From: Arthrobacter cheniae | GTDB taxonomy: Bacteria; Actinomycetota; Actinomycetes; Actinomycetales; Micrococcaceae | DNA: 64,000 nt | Assembly: GCF_003602275.1 (NCBI RefSeq) | Contig: NZ_QZVT01000003.1 | Location: forward strand, 310,001-374,000 | Direction: 5' to 3' | Shown here: one piece after another, positions 47,870-55,946 of the stretch | Layout: each line of letters starts with the position of its first letter | Numbering within the stretch: position 1 is the stretch's first letter | Notes under the pieces: generated by a model | What the model was told of the DNA's origin: nothing | Database searches by the model: none | The model's input: the letters and a program-made list of their open reading frames with translations, nothing else | Translations under genes and position numbers: made by a program

Positions 47870-49183
47870 TCAGCCCCGGATGACCACCGGCTGGAAGCCC
47901 TCTGCGCGCAGGTTGCTGAGGACCTGCTCGCAGTGCTCATCGCCCTTGGTCTCCATGTTGATGGTGATCGCGACGTCACCCATGCTGATCGATCCGCCCA
48001 CCCGGGTATGGTCCACACCGGTCACGTTCGCGTCCGATTCGGCGATGATCCTCGAAATGGTGGCGAGGGAGCCCGGCCGGTCGTCGAGCAGCATGCGCAC
48101 CACGAGGAAGCGCCCTGCTGCCGCGAGGCCGCGCTGGATGACCTTCAGCATCAGCATCGGGTCGATATTGCCGCCGGAGAGAACCACGACGGTGTTCCCG
48201 GGCTTGGCTCCGTCCTCCGTCAGTTTGCCGTCGAGCAGTGCGGCGACGCCCACGGCGCCGGCCGGCTCGACGACCATCTTCGCTCGCTCCAGGAGGAAGA
48301 TGAGGGCACGAGCGAGGGAGTCCTCGCTGACCGTGACGACGTCGTCCACCAACTCCCGGATGATCGAGAAGGGCAGCTGCCCCGGACGTCCGACGGCGAT
48401 ACCGTCGGCGATGGTCGACACCTTGGTGAGGGGCACGAGCGCATCGGCGGCGAGCGACGGCGGGTAAGCTGCGGCGTTCTCGGCCTGCACCCCGATGATG
48501 CGGATCTCCCTTCCGAGCTCCTTCGCCCTCGCCTTGACGGCCACGGCGACGCCGGCCAGAAGGCCTCCCCCGCCCACGCCCATGAGGATCGTGTCGACGT
48601 CGGGCACCTGCTCGAGGATCTCCAGGCCGATAGTCCCCTGGCCGGCCACCACGTCGACGTTGTCGAAGGGGTGCACGAAGACGGCGCCTGTTTCATCGGC
48701 GTATCTCTTCGCCTCGGCCAGCGCCTCGTCCACGTTGTGCCCGTGCAGCACCACTTCGGCACCGTGGCCCCGCGTCGCGGCGAGCTTCGGGAGTGCGACG
48801 CCGAGCGGCATGTAGATCCGCGCGGAGATGCCGAGACGGGCGGCTGCCACCGCAACCCCCTGCGCATGATTGCCGGCGGAAGCTGCGACCACGCCGCGCT
48901 CGCGCTCGGCCTCGGTCAGCTTCGCCATGCGGTTGTACGCACCACGGACCTTGAAGGACCCGGCGCGCTGCAGGTTCTCGCATTTGAAGGACACCGTGGA
49001 GCCGGTCAGGCGGCCGAGGGCGCGTGACTGCTCAATGGGCGTGCGTGCGATGACGCCGTCGAGCGTCCGTTGTGCGGCCTGGACATCGGCCAGGGTCACC
49101 GGGAGGGCCGCATCCGAGGCGAGGTCGAGGACTGTTGTGCCGTACATGGAGCCGGACGGGGTTGCTACGGTCTGATCGGTCAT
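47870..49183 (-). CDS. ilvA: Threonine ammonia-lyase with ACT domain
   Basis: PLP enzyme that deaminates threonine to 2-oxobutyrate, the first step to isoleucine. The PLP lysine is seen in VSFKCENLQRAGSFKVRGAYN (about residue 70), the phosphate-binding glycine loop in GVGGGGLLAG (about 205), and a C-terminal ACT-like domain (about 345-430) with RPGSLATISRIIAESDANV. The single ACT domain and 437 aa fit the short IlvA/TdcB-like actinobacterial form. It overlaps the upstream AI-2E permease gene by 4 bp. Confidence 0.92.
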   Translation of the reverse strand: MTDQTVATPSGSMYGTTVLDLASDAALPVTLADVQAAQRTLDGVIARTPIEQSRALGRLTGSTVSFKCENLQRAGSFKVRGAYNRMAKLTEAERERGVVAASAGNHAQGVAVAAARLGISARIYMPLGVALPKLAATRGHGAEVVLHGHNVDEALAEAKRYADETGAVFVHPFDNVDVVAGQGTIGLEILEQVPDVDTILMGVGGGGLLAGVAVAVKARAKELGREIRIIGVQAENAAAYPPSLAADALVPLTKVSTIADGIAVGRPGQLPFSIIRELVDDVVTVSEDSLARALIFLLERAKMVVEPAGAVGVAALLDGKLTEDGAKPGNTVVVLSGGNIDPMLMLKVIQRGLAAAGRFLVVRMLLDDRPGSLATISRIIAESDANVTGVDHTRVGGSISMGDVAITINMETKGDEHCEQVLSNLRAEGFQPVVIRG

Positions 49184-50502
49184 GGGGAAAGCTCTTCCTG
49201 AAGGGCTGGCGCCGCGGGTGCGTGAAGTTCCGGGGTGTTGGCCGGCGAGGGAGACTCCTGCTCCGCCGTCGCCGGCCCGCTAATGCCGTGCCCTCCCCCG
49301 ATCGGCCAGCCTTCCTGCGCCACCACCGGATCGTATTCCCAGGCGCGGTGCGCGATGTAGCGGACGGACGTGTTGAGCACCGCCAGGATCGGGACGGAGA
49401 ACAGGGCCCCCGGGATCCCCGCCAGGAGCGTTCCACCTGCCACAGCAAGGACGACGGCCAGCGGGTGCAGGGCGACGGCCGGCCCCATGATGAGGGGCTG
49501 GAGGATATGGCCCTCGACCTGCTGCACGAGCAGCACGATCGCGAGCATGACGAGCGCATTGACCCATCCGTTGGTGACCAAGGCCAGCATGACGGCGACG
49601 GAGCCGGTGGCCAGCGCACCGACGATGGGGATGAAGGATCCGAGGAAGACGAGCACCCCGAGTGGGAGCGCCAGCGGAACGCCGATGATCGCCGCGCCGA
49701 CACCGATGCCTATCGCGTCGACCGCCGCCACGAGCATCTGCACGCGCACGTAGCTGGCCATCGACGTCCAGCCCCGCCGGCCGGCTCCGTCCACGGCAGC
49801 TCGTGCCGGGACCGGCGCGAGTCCGACGACGAATCGCCAGATCCGTCCGCCGTCGAGCAGGAAGAAGATCAGGGTGAACACCGTCAGGAGTGTTCCCGCT
49901 CCGACGTGTCCCGCAGTCGTGCCGAAGGAGAGGGCACCGCTGAGGATCGAGGCGCTGTTGTTCTGGGCTGCGTCGCCGATGTCCTGGAGGAACTGGTCGA
50001 TCTCCGACGTCGTGAGCCGCAACGGGCCCTGTGACAACCAGTCCAGCGTTTGCTGGATCCCGGCGCGGGCTTCACTCCACAGACTGGTGAATCCGAGTGC
50101 GAGTTGCTGCCCCACCAGCAGGAGCGCCGCTGCGATCACGCTGAAGAAACCGACCAGTGTCACGGCGACCGCCAGCCCGTTGGGCATGCGGCGGCGCAGC
50201 GCGTTCTTGACGGGCATGAGCAGGGCAGCGACGAGGCCCGCGATCATGAGCGGTATGACGAGGAGCGAGACCATGCCGAGCAGGTAGACGAGGACGCCCC
50301 CGACGACGACGACGAGCCCGATGCGCCAGGACCAGGAGGCTGCAACGCGAAGCGCGAAGGGAACGTCCGTGCGGTCATCGGTCCGGGGGGCCTGCCGGTC
50401 TGTCGCTGGTGGCACCGGCAGCGGCCCGGGCATTGCGGCGGCTCCGCGGCTCACCGCACGCTGGAGGACGCGCTGAGGTTTCGCTCCGGGGAGACGCTGC
50501 AT
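49180..50502 (-). CDS. AI-2E family permease-like membrane protein
   Basis: 440-aa member of the AI-2E exporter/YdiK-PerM family with seven to eight helices. The conserved loop LMIAGLVAALLMPVKNALRRRMP lies near residues 79-101, and the family's GxxxGIxGALFSVPI-like end reads LAGIPGALFSVPILAVLN. The substrate is unknown: members include AI-2 exporters and Na+/H+ antiporters. The N-terminal 50 and C-terminal 60 residues are disordered. It overlaps ilvA by 4 bp (ATGA). Confidence 0.86.
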   Translation of the reverse strand: MQRLPGAKPQRVLQRAVSRGAAAMPGPLPVPPATDRQAPRTDDRTDVPFALRVAASWSWRIGLVVVVGGVLVYLLGMVSLLVIPLMIAGLVAALLMPVKNALRRRMPNGLAVAVTLVGFFSVIAAALLLVGQQLALGFTSLWSEARAGIQQTLDWLSQGPLRLTTSEIDQFLQDIGDAAQNNSASILSGALSFGTTAGHVGAGTLLTVFTLIFFLLDGGRIWRFVVGLAPVPARAAVDGAGRRGWTSMASYVRVQMLVAAVDAIGIGVGAAIIGVPLALPLGVLVFLGSFIPIVGALATGSVAVMLALVTNGWVNALVMLAIVLLVQQVEGHILQPLIMGPAVALHPLAVVLAVAGGTLLAGIPGALFSVPILAVLNTSVRYIAHRAWEYDPVVAQEGWPIGGGHGISGPATAEQESPSPANTPELHAPAAPALQEELSP

Positions 50503-50535
50503 GGGCCAATCTTTCCATAGAAGGCCCGGGCGTCC

Positions 50536-51453
50536 CTATCCGAGACCTGGCAGTATGCCCCATTCTGCGGAGAATGACGCGCCGGCGTCGAGCCAGCGCA
50601 GTCCCTCGCCCGAGTTGAGGGCATTCGCCGGCGCGGTCATCGGCTCGATCGCGACCGCTTTGTCCACGCCGGGATAGATAGTGCTCACGTAGACGTGCGC
50701 ATAGGCGAACGACGCATCCGCCCAGAGGGTGACCTTGCGGCCGTCCGGGGCGGACAGCACGTGCTCATGGCGGTCCCCGACCATCGCCAGGCCGGTGAAG
50801 GCGGTGTCGAACTGGACGTCGCCGATCCGCTGCCCCTTCCGCAGGTCGCGTTGTCCGGTGACGGGTACTTTCCCTGTCGGGATGGACCGGTCATCGGACT
50901 CGAACATCTCGGCCGCCAGCAGCGTCAGGGTGAGGTCCTCCGTGGGAACGTCGGAGATCTTGAGATAGGGGTGCGCGCCGAGGGCGAAGGGGGCGGCGTC
51001 GTCGGACAGGTTGCTGAGCTCCTGCGTGACCGTCAGCTGCTGTTCCGTCAGTTGGTAGGTGGCCCGGTGCACCAGGTGGAACGGGTAGCCGTGCTGCGGG
51101 AAGATCTCGGCTTCGAGGACTATCCGGGCCGGCGCGACGTCGATGGCCTGGTAGCCGGTGTTGCGGAGGAGTCCGTGGCTGGCATTGCCCTTGGAGGGCT
51201 CCGTGATATCGAGCCTCTGCTCCTTGCCGTGCAGGGACCAGCGGCCGTCGGCCACGCGGTTCGGCCACGGAGCCAGGAGGATGCCGCCACCACCCGCGGG
51301 GATATCGGCGTCGCCCCATGTCTCCGTCAGGGCCGTGCCACCGACCTCGTAGGAGCGCAGTGCTGCTGCGAGGCTCGCTACGACCACGGTCGAGGCGCCT
51401 GCCTGCAGCGTGTAGTTGATGCCGCTTGCCAGGCGTGGAGTAGCTGAGGTCAT
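50536..51453 (-). CDS. Aldose 1-epimerase family protein
   Basis: 305-aa galactose-mutarotase-fold enzyme that probably interconverts alpha and beta sugars. Visible features: ILLAPWPNRVADGRWSL at about residue 58, ASHGLLRNTGYQ with the catalytic histidine at about 92, and a second active-site block ALGAHPYLKI at about 157. It is divergent from deoR-galT-galK, which fits a galactose role. The ATG is 6 nt after TAGCAT. Confidence 0.86.
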   Translation of the reverse strand: MTSATPRLASGINYTLQAGASTVVVASLAAALRSYEVGGTALTETWGDADIPAGGGGILLAPWPNRVADGRWSLHGKEQRLDITEPSKGNASHGLLRNTGYQAIDVAPARIVLEAEIFPQHGYPFHLVHRATYQLTEQQLTVTQELSNLSDDAAPFALGAHPYLKISDVPTEDLTLTLLAAEMFESDDRSIPTGKVPVTGQRDLRKGQRIGDVQFDTAFTGLAMVGDRHEHVLSAPDGRKVTLWADASFAYAHVYVSTIYPGVDKAVAIEPMTAPANALNSGEGLRWLDAGASFSAEWGILPGLG

Positions 51454-51459
51454 GCAGCG

Positions 51460-51465
51460 ATGCTA
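51460..51465 (-). promoter_or_regulatory. -10 box of the aldose epimerase gene (leaderless type)
   Basis: TAGCAT on the minus strand, 6-nt spacer, then the ATG at 51453. Confidence 0.6.
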
Positions 51466-51516
51466 CCGCCGGGTGCGCCGCACCCTGGCTGCTGCACGTG
51501 GGTGGCGCGAACGCCT

Positions 51517-51540
51517 ATGATACGTTTTGTTCGTTTCAGT
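51517..51540 (+). promoter_or_regulatory. Candidate promoter and operator of the gal operon
   Basis: TATGAT at 51517-51522 could be a -10 box. Directly after it the sequence ACGTTTTGTTCGTTTC contains two copies of a CGTTT-like unit, a pattern often bound by DeoR-family repressors. It is 50-70 bp before the deoR start, so repression by the first gene product is plausible. Confidence 0.4.
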
Positions 51541-51587
51541 GCGGACTAGTTCGATTGCCCGCCTGTCCACGAGATGCAAGGAAGATC

Positions 51588-52388
51588 ATGCTCGCAGCAG
51601 AGCGCCACGGAGCGATCCTCGAACGCCTGGCCCACCAGCCCGCGGTGCGTGTCAGCGGACTCGCACTGGCCCTCGGCGTCTCCGAGATGACGGTCCGACG
51701 TGACATCGACATCCTCGAAGCCCGGGGCGCCCTGGTCCGGGTCCACGGAGGAGCAGTCCGTCCCGGCAGCCTCAGTTCGGTGGAGGCCGCCTTTGACGTC
51801 AACCGGACGCGTGGCGGTGAGGCGAAGCGGCGGATCGCAGCCGCAGCCGTATCGCTCCTGGCTCCCGGCATGACCGTATCCATCACGGGTGGCACCACGA
51901 CCTATGCGCTGGCCCCCCTCCTCTCGCGTGTGCCGGGACTGACCGTCATCACCAACTCCCTACCCCTGGCCGACGAGCTCCATCGGCTGCACACCGCCAA
52001 CCAGGGCGACGGCGCTGCCCAGGTCCTGCTCTCGGGCGGGCAACTCACGCCATCGAAGGCCCTGGTCGGCCCGCTCGCCACCCGTGCCATCGAATCCCTC
52101 CATGCGGATCTCTGCTTCATGGGTGCCCACGGCGTCGATGCGTCCGCCGGCATCACCACCCCCAACCTCGCCGAGGCGGACACCAACCAGGCCTTCGTCC
52201 GCAGCTGCGGACAGCTCGTCGTCCTCGCGGACTCGAGCAAGATCGGCGTCGTCAGCCTCGCCCGCGTATCCACCCTCGACGCCGCCGCGGCCCTCGTCAC
52301 CGACCGCCGGCCCGGCAGCGACTACGCCGCACTCACCCGGATCCTTTGTGACCCCGTTCCCGACCCCCACCTGGAAGAGCGCCCATGA
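51588..52388 (+). CDS. DeoR/GlpR-family regulator of the galactose operon
   Basis: DeoR-type repressor, 266 aa. The N-terminal winged helix-turn-helix reads RHGAILERLAHQPAVRVSGLA then LGVSEMTVRRDIDILEARGALVRVHGGAV, the family signature; the C-terminal sugar-phosphate sensor starts near residue 75 (KRRIAAAAVSLL, SITGGTTTYALAPLL). The ATG at 51588 has AAGGAAG upstream; a frame starting at 51498 would add a leader overlapping the likely promoter. It overlaps galT by 4 bp, so it probably regulates galT-galK in response to a galactose phosphate. Confidence 0.9.
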   Translation: MLAAERHGAILERLAHQPAVRVSGLALALGVSEMTVRRDIDILEARGALVRVHGGAVRPGSLSSVEAAFDVNRTRGGEAKRRIAAAAVSLLAPGMTVSITGGTTTYALAPLLSRVPGLTVITNSLPLADELHRLHTANQGDGAAQVLLSGGQLTPSKALVGPLATRAIESLHADLCFMGAHGVDASAGITTPNLAEADTNQAFVRSCGQLVVLADSSKIGVVSLARVSTLDAAAALVTDRRPGSDYAALTRILCDPVPDPHLEERP

Positions 52389-53524
52389 CCCACGTCACCC
52401 CTACCCGCCTGTCCGACGGGCGCGAACTGATCTACTTCGATGCGCGCGAGGAGAGCGCTGCCCGGCACCGGAATGCCGATGCCACCCGCGACGAGCGGGG
52501 ACTGCCGGCACGCGGCCCGGCCGGTACGGCTCGGTACGACGCCCTGTCCGGGGAGTGGATCGCCGTCGCAGCCCACCGTCAGTCGCGGACGCACCTCCCA
52601 CCCACCGACCAGTGCCCCCTTTGCCCGACGACGGCGGCGAACCTCTCGGAGATCCCCGCCTCCGACTACGAGGTCGTGGTGTTCGAGAACCGCTTCTCGT
52701 CCTTCGGCCCGGATCTCGGCGACCTCCCGGCCGTCCCGGGATGGGGTACGACGACGACGGCCTACGGTCGGTGCGAGGTCGTCGCGTTCGATTCCGCGCA
52801 CGAGGGCTCCTTCGGCTCGCTCGGCCCGGAGCGCGCACGGACCGTCATCGACGCGTGGGCCCAGCGCACCGAGGCCCTGTCGGCGATGCCGGGCATCAAG
52901 CAGGTCTTCTGCTTCGAGAACCGCGGTGCGGACATCGGCGTGACCCTGCTGCACCCGCACGGGCAGATCTACGCCTACCCATTCATCCCACCGCGCGCCG
53001 CCACGCTCGCCGCCCGGGCACACGAGTTCTTCGAGGCGTCCGGCGGCACCCGGACGCTGATGGGTCACGCGCTCGCTGCGGAACGAGAGTCCGGAGAACG
53101 CATGGTCATCGAGGGAGAGCACTTCAGCGCCTTCGTCCCCTTCGCCGCCCGCTGGCCGCTCGAGGTCCATCTGGTCCCCCACCGTCACGTCGCCGACATC
53201 GCGGGCCTGACGGGCGAGGAGCGCGACGAGCTCACCACCGTCTACCTCGACCTCCTCGGCAGGCTCGACGCGCTCTATCCGACCCCCACCCCGTACATCG
53301 CGGCGTGGCAGCAGGCCCCGATCGACGACGTGCTCCGCCCGGCGAGTTACCTGCACCTGCAACTCACGTCGCCCCGCCGAGCCGCCGATAAGCTGAAGTT
53401 CCTCGCCGGTTCGGAAGCCGCGATGGGTGCCTTCATCAACGACACCACCCCGGAGAAGGTCGCGGACGCACTCCGCGCCGCCACTCCGGCCCCCGCAGCT
53501 CCAGCACGGAAGGACCAGGCATGA
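52385..53524 (+). CDS. galT: Galactose-1-phosphate uridylyltransferase
   Basis: Second Leloir-pathway enzyme: exchanges UMP between UDP-glucose and galactose 1-phosphate. The catalytic HPHGQ motif is seen in GVTLLHPHGQIYAYPF at about residue 197 (second His attacks the nucleotide). Zinc-binding cysteines show in QCPLCPT near residue 77. Other landmarks: GEWIAVAAHRQSR near the N-terminus and FENRFSSFGP. Length 379 aa is within range. Starts and stops overlap both neighbours by 4 bp. Confidence 0.94.
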   Translation: MTHVTPTRLSDGRELIYFDAREESAARHRNADATRDERGLPARGPAGTARYDALSGEWIAVAAHRQSRTHLPPTDQCPLCPTTAANLSEIPASDYEVVVFENRFSSFGPDLGDLPAVPGWGTTTTAYGRCEVVAFDSAHEGSFGSLGPERARTVIDAWAQRTEALSAMPGIKQVFCFENRGADIGVTLLHPHGQIYAYPFIPPRAATLAARAHEFFEASGGTRTLMGHALAAERESGERMVIEGEHFSAFVPFAARWPLEVHLVPHRHVADIAGLTGEERDELTTVYLDLLGRLDALYPTPTPYIAAWQQAPIDDVLRPASYLHLQLTSPRRAADKLKFLAGSEAAMGAFINDTTPEKVADALRAATPAPAAPARKDQA

Positions 53525-54678
53525 CCTCCAGCCCCCTCGACCTCGCGGCGGCGTTCACCGACCGCTTCGGCACCGAACCGGACGGACTCTGGTCGGCACC
53601 GGGACGCGTCAACGTGATCGGTGAGCACACCGACTACAACGACGGCTTCGTGCTTCCCTTCGCCATCAAGCATTCGACGACGGTGGCGGCCGCCATCAGG
53701 CCCGATCGGATCGTCCGGGTCGCCTCCACCTTCGCGCCCGACGAGGCACCCGTGACCGCGGATCTCGACGCCCTCGAGGAAGGGAGCGTGAAGGGCTGGG
53801 CCGCCTATCCCCTGGGCGTCCTCTGGGCCATGGAGCAGTCGGGGTACCGATGCCCCGGCATGGATCTGCTCGTGGACTCGTCCGTGCCGGTAGGCGCGGG
53901 CCTCTCCTCTTCCGCGGCCCTCGAGTGCTCGGTCGCCGTCGCGGTCAACGACCTGTCCCAGGCCGACGTCTCCCGACGGGAGCTCGCAGTCATCGGACAG
54001 CTCGCCGAGAACAGCATGGTCGGGGCGCCGACGGGCATCATGGACCAGTCCGCGTCCCTCCTCGGCGAGGTGGGGCACGCGGTCTTCCTCGACTGCAGAT
54101 CCGGCGACTCCCGCCTGGTTCCGCTCGACCTGGAGGGAGCCGGGCTCGAGCTCATGGTGATCGACACCCGCGTCAGCCACTCGCATTCCACCGGCGGCTA
54201 TGCCGCACGCCGTCGCTCCTGCGAACTCGGCGCGGAACTCATGGGAGTGCCCGCCCTTCGCGACCTCTCGGTCAAGGATCTGGCGGAGGCGGCCGGCGTC
54301 CTCGACGAGGAGACATTCCGGCGCGTGCGGCACATAGTGACCGAGAATGCCCGGGTCGAGGACGCCGTCCAGGTCCTCACGAGCAAGGGACCGGCCCAGC
54401 TCGGGCCACTGCTCGTGGCCAGCCACGCCTCCATGCGAGACGACTTCGAAATCTCCTGCGCAGAGCTGGACACCGCCGTGGATGCGGCGCTCGACGCCGG
54501 CGCCCTGGGCGCCCGCATGACGGGCGGCGGCTTCGGCGGTGCCGCGATCGCGCTGGCGCGGGCCGACGACGTCGCCGCCATCGGTTCGGCGGTCGAGAAA
54601 GCCTTCTCCGCCGCTGGATTCCGCGCGCCCATGATCTTCAGCGTCCTTCCCGGCGCCGGCGCCGCCCGGATCGCCTAG
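53521..54678 (+). CDS. galK: Galactokinase
   Basis: GHMP kinase that phosphorylates galactose at C1 with ATP. The galactose signature GRVNVIGEHTDYNDGFVLPFAI lies at about residues 28-49; the ATP-binding motif PVGAGLSSSAALECS at about 121-135; motif 3 reads GARMTGGGFGGAAIAL near residue 325. Length 385 aa is normal. It closes the deoR-galT-galK operon and is followed by a strong terminator. No UDP-glucose 4-epimerase (galE) is in the window. Confidence 0.95.
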   Translation: MTSSPLDLAAAFTDRFGTEPDGLWSAPGRVNVIGEHTDYNDGFVLPFAIKHSTTVAAAIRPDRIVRVASTFAPDEAPVTADLDALEEGSVKGWAAYPLGVLWAMEQSGYRCPGMDLLVDSSVPVGAGLSSSAALECSVAVAVNDLSQADVSRRELAVIGQLAENSMVGAPTGIMDQSASLLGEVGHAVFLDCRSGDSRLVPLDLEGAGLELMVIDTRVSHSHSTGGYAARRRSCELGAELMGVPALRDLSVKDLAEAAGVLDEETFRRVRHIVTENARVEDAVQVLTSKGPAQLGPLLVASHASMRDDFEISCAELDTAVDAALDAGALGARMTGGGFGGAAIALARADDVAAIGSAVEKAFSAAGFRAPMIFSVLPGAGAARIA

Positions 54679-54694
54679 GGACTGCCGAGACAGC

Positions 54695-54732
54695 AGAGGA
54701 CCCGCAACCGAAAGGTCGCGGGTCCTCTTCTT
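54695..54732 (+). terminator. Rho-independent terminator after galK
   Basis: 11-bp stem AGAGGACCCGC (54695-54705) and GCGGGTCCTCT (54718-54728), loop of 12 nt, then TTCTTC. One of the clearest terminators in the window. Confidence 0.85.
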
Positions 54733-54784
54733 CGATCGAAGCCGTCGGTCGCTGCCGGCAGCTGCTGTGCTAATCGCTTCTGTA

Positions 54785-55663
54785 CTAGTCGCTGCCGCGG
54801 ATGATAGCGATAAGGCGGAGGATCTCGACGTACAGCCACACGAGCGTGACGGTGAGGCCGAAGGCAGCCGTCCACGAGTACTTCTGGGGAGCGCCATGCC
54901 GCACACCCTCGCTGATCGAGGTGAAGTCGATGATCAGGGAGAACGCCGCCAGTCCGATGGCGAAGATGCCGATGACGAGACCGAACGGAATGCCGTTCTC
55001 GAAACCGAACATCCCCTGCGTGCCCGGGATGCCACTACTGCGCAGACCGAACATGCCCTCCGTCGCGCCGAAGAGCATCAGGCCCAGGTTCAGCAGCGAG
55101 AACGCTGCGTAGCTGATGAGCGCGATCATGAAGAACTTCATCGCCTTTGGGGTCGCGCGCACCCTGCCGCTCTTGAAGAGCGCGAGTGTCACGCCGAAGA
55201 CCACGAGCGTGCCGAGCACGGCCTGCATGGCGATGCCGGGGAACTGGGCCTCGAGGAACATCGTGAGTCCACCGAGGAACAGACCCTCGAGACCCGCGTA
55301 GGCGAGGATCAGCGCGGGCGACGGCTCGCGCTTGAATGCGTTGACGAGTCCGAGCACGAAGCCGCCGAGCGCCCCGATCACCATCAGGGGAAGGGCGAGA
55401 CCCGGAAGGACGAACGCCGGGATGGCAGCGCCGACGAGCACGACGCCGATGCACAGCAGTGTCTTGACGATGACGTCGTCGAACGTCATGCGCCCCGTCT
55501 GGGCGGGACCCGCCGATGGCTGGTTGTACATGTGCTCCAGCTGCTGCTGGTTCGCGATGGTCTGGCCTGCATACGTCGCAGTACCGACGCCCGCCGCCTG
55601 GTTGCCTCGGGTCGCGGATCGGAAGTTCTTTCCGTTGAATACCGGATTGCCGCCAAGTGCCAT
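54785..55663 (-). CDS. Bax inhibitor-1/YccA family membrane protein
   Basis: 292-aa multi-pass protein of the BI-1/YccA (LFG/TMBIM) superfamily. After a hydrophilic N-terminal segment (NPVFNGKNF and QQQLEHMYNQPSAGPAQTGRMTFDDV) come seven helices. The C-terminal part has YVEILRLIAIIR, as in other family members. Relatives act as pH-sensitive calcium leak channels or interact with membrane proteases; the role here is unknown. GGAGG lies 8-12 nt upstream of the ATG. It is divergent from the liv operon. Confidence 0.88.
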   Translation of the reverse strand: MALGGNPVFNGKNFRSATRGNQAAGVGTATYAGQTIANQQQLEHMYNQPSAGPAQTGRMTFDDVIVKTLLCIGVVLVGAAIPAFVLPGLALPLMVIGALGGFVLGLVNAFKREPSPALILAYAGLEGLFLGGLTMFLEAQFPGIAMQAVLGTLVVFGVTLALFKSGRVRATPKAMKFFMIALISYAAFSLLNLGLMLFGATEGMFGLRSSGIPGTQGMFGFENGIPFGLVIGIFAIGLAAFSLIIDFTSISEGVRHGAPQKYSWTAAFGLTVTLVWLYVEILRLIAIIRGSD

Positions 55664-55802
55664 TTCTGTTAGTCCTCCATTAGGGGGCTGAGTGTTCCTG
55701 CAAACCCTATCAATGCCAACGGTTCAGCGGCGTTTTCGTTCCCTCCAAGGGTCCTACTGTCCGGCGGCGTTCCGTGGAAAATTACAACACCGAGAAGCTT
55801 CG

Positions 55803-55829
55803 GTTAAACATTCGTTACCGAATCGCTAC
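55803..55829 (+). promoter_or_regulatory. GlnR-like boxes upstream of livH
   Basis: GTTAA-N6-GTTAC-N6-GCTAC: three five-base half-sites at 11-bp intervals, the spacing of actinobacterial GlnR sites (gTnAC-N6-GaAAC repeats). It lies about 120-145 bp before livH. Nitrogen control of the transporter is inferred, not shown. Confidence 0.45.
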
Positions 55830-55946
55830 CTTGCCGGGATGCTTTTGCGGAATGCCGAAACATGCCGCTAGTAACATGATCCCCACGCCCGTGACACTCG
55901 TCACAACAGTTGATCCCGACGCCTGGCCGCCGGGCCTGCCCCCACC

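Noticed and set aside
47249..49027. 592-aa plus-strand open frame
   Set aside because: Antisense to rhomboid and ilvA; histidine- and glycine-rich shadow composition.
53347..54906. 519-aa minus-strand open frame
   Set aside because: Antisense to galK and crosses the galK terminator; no domain.
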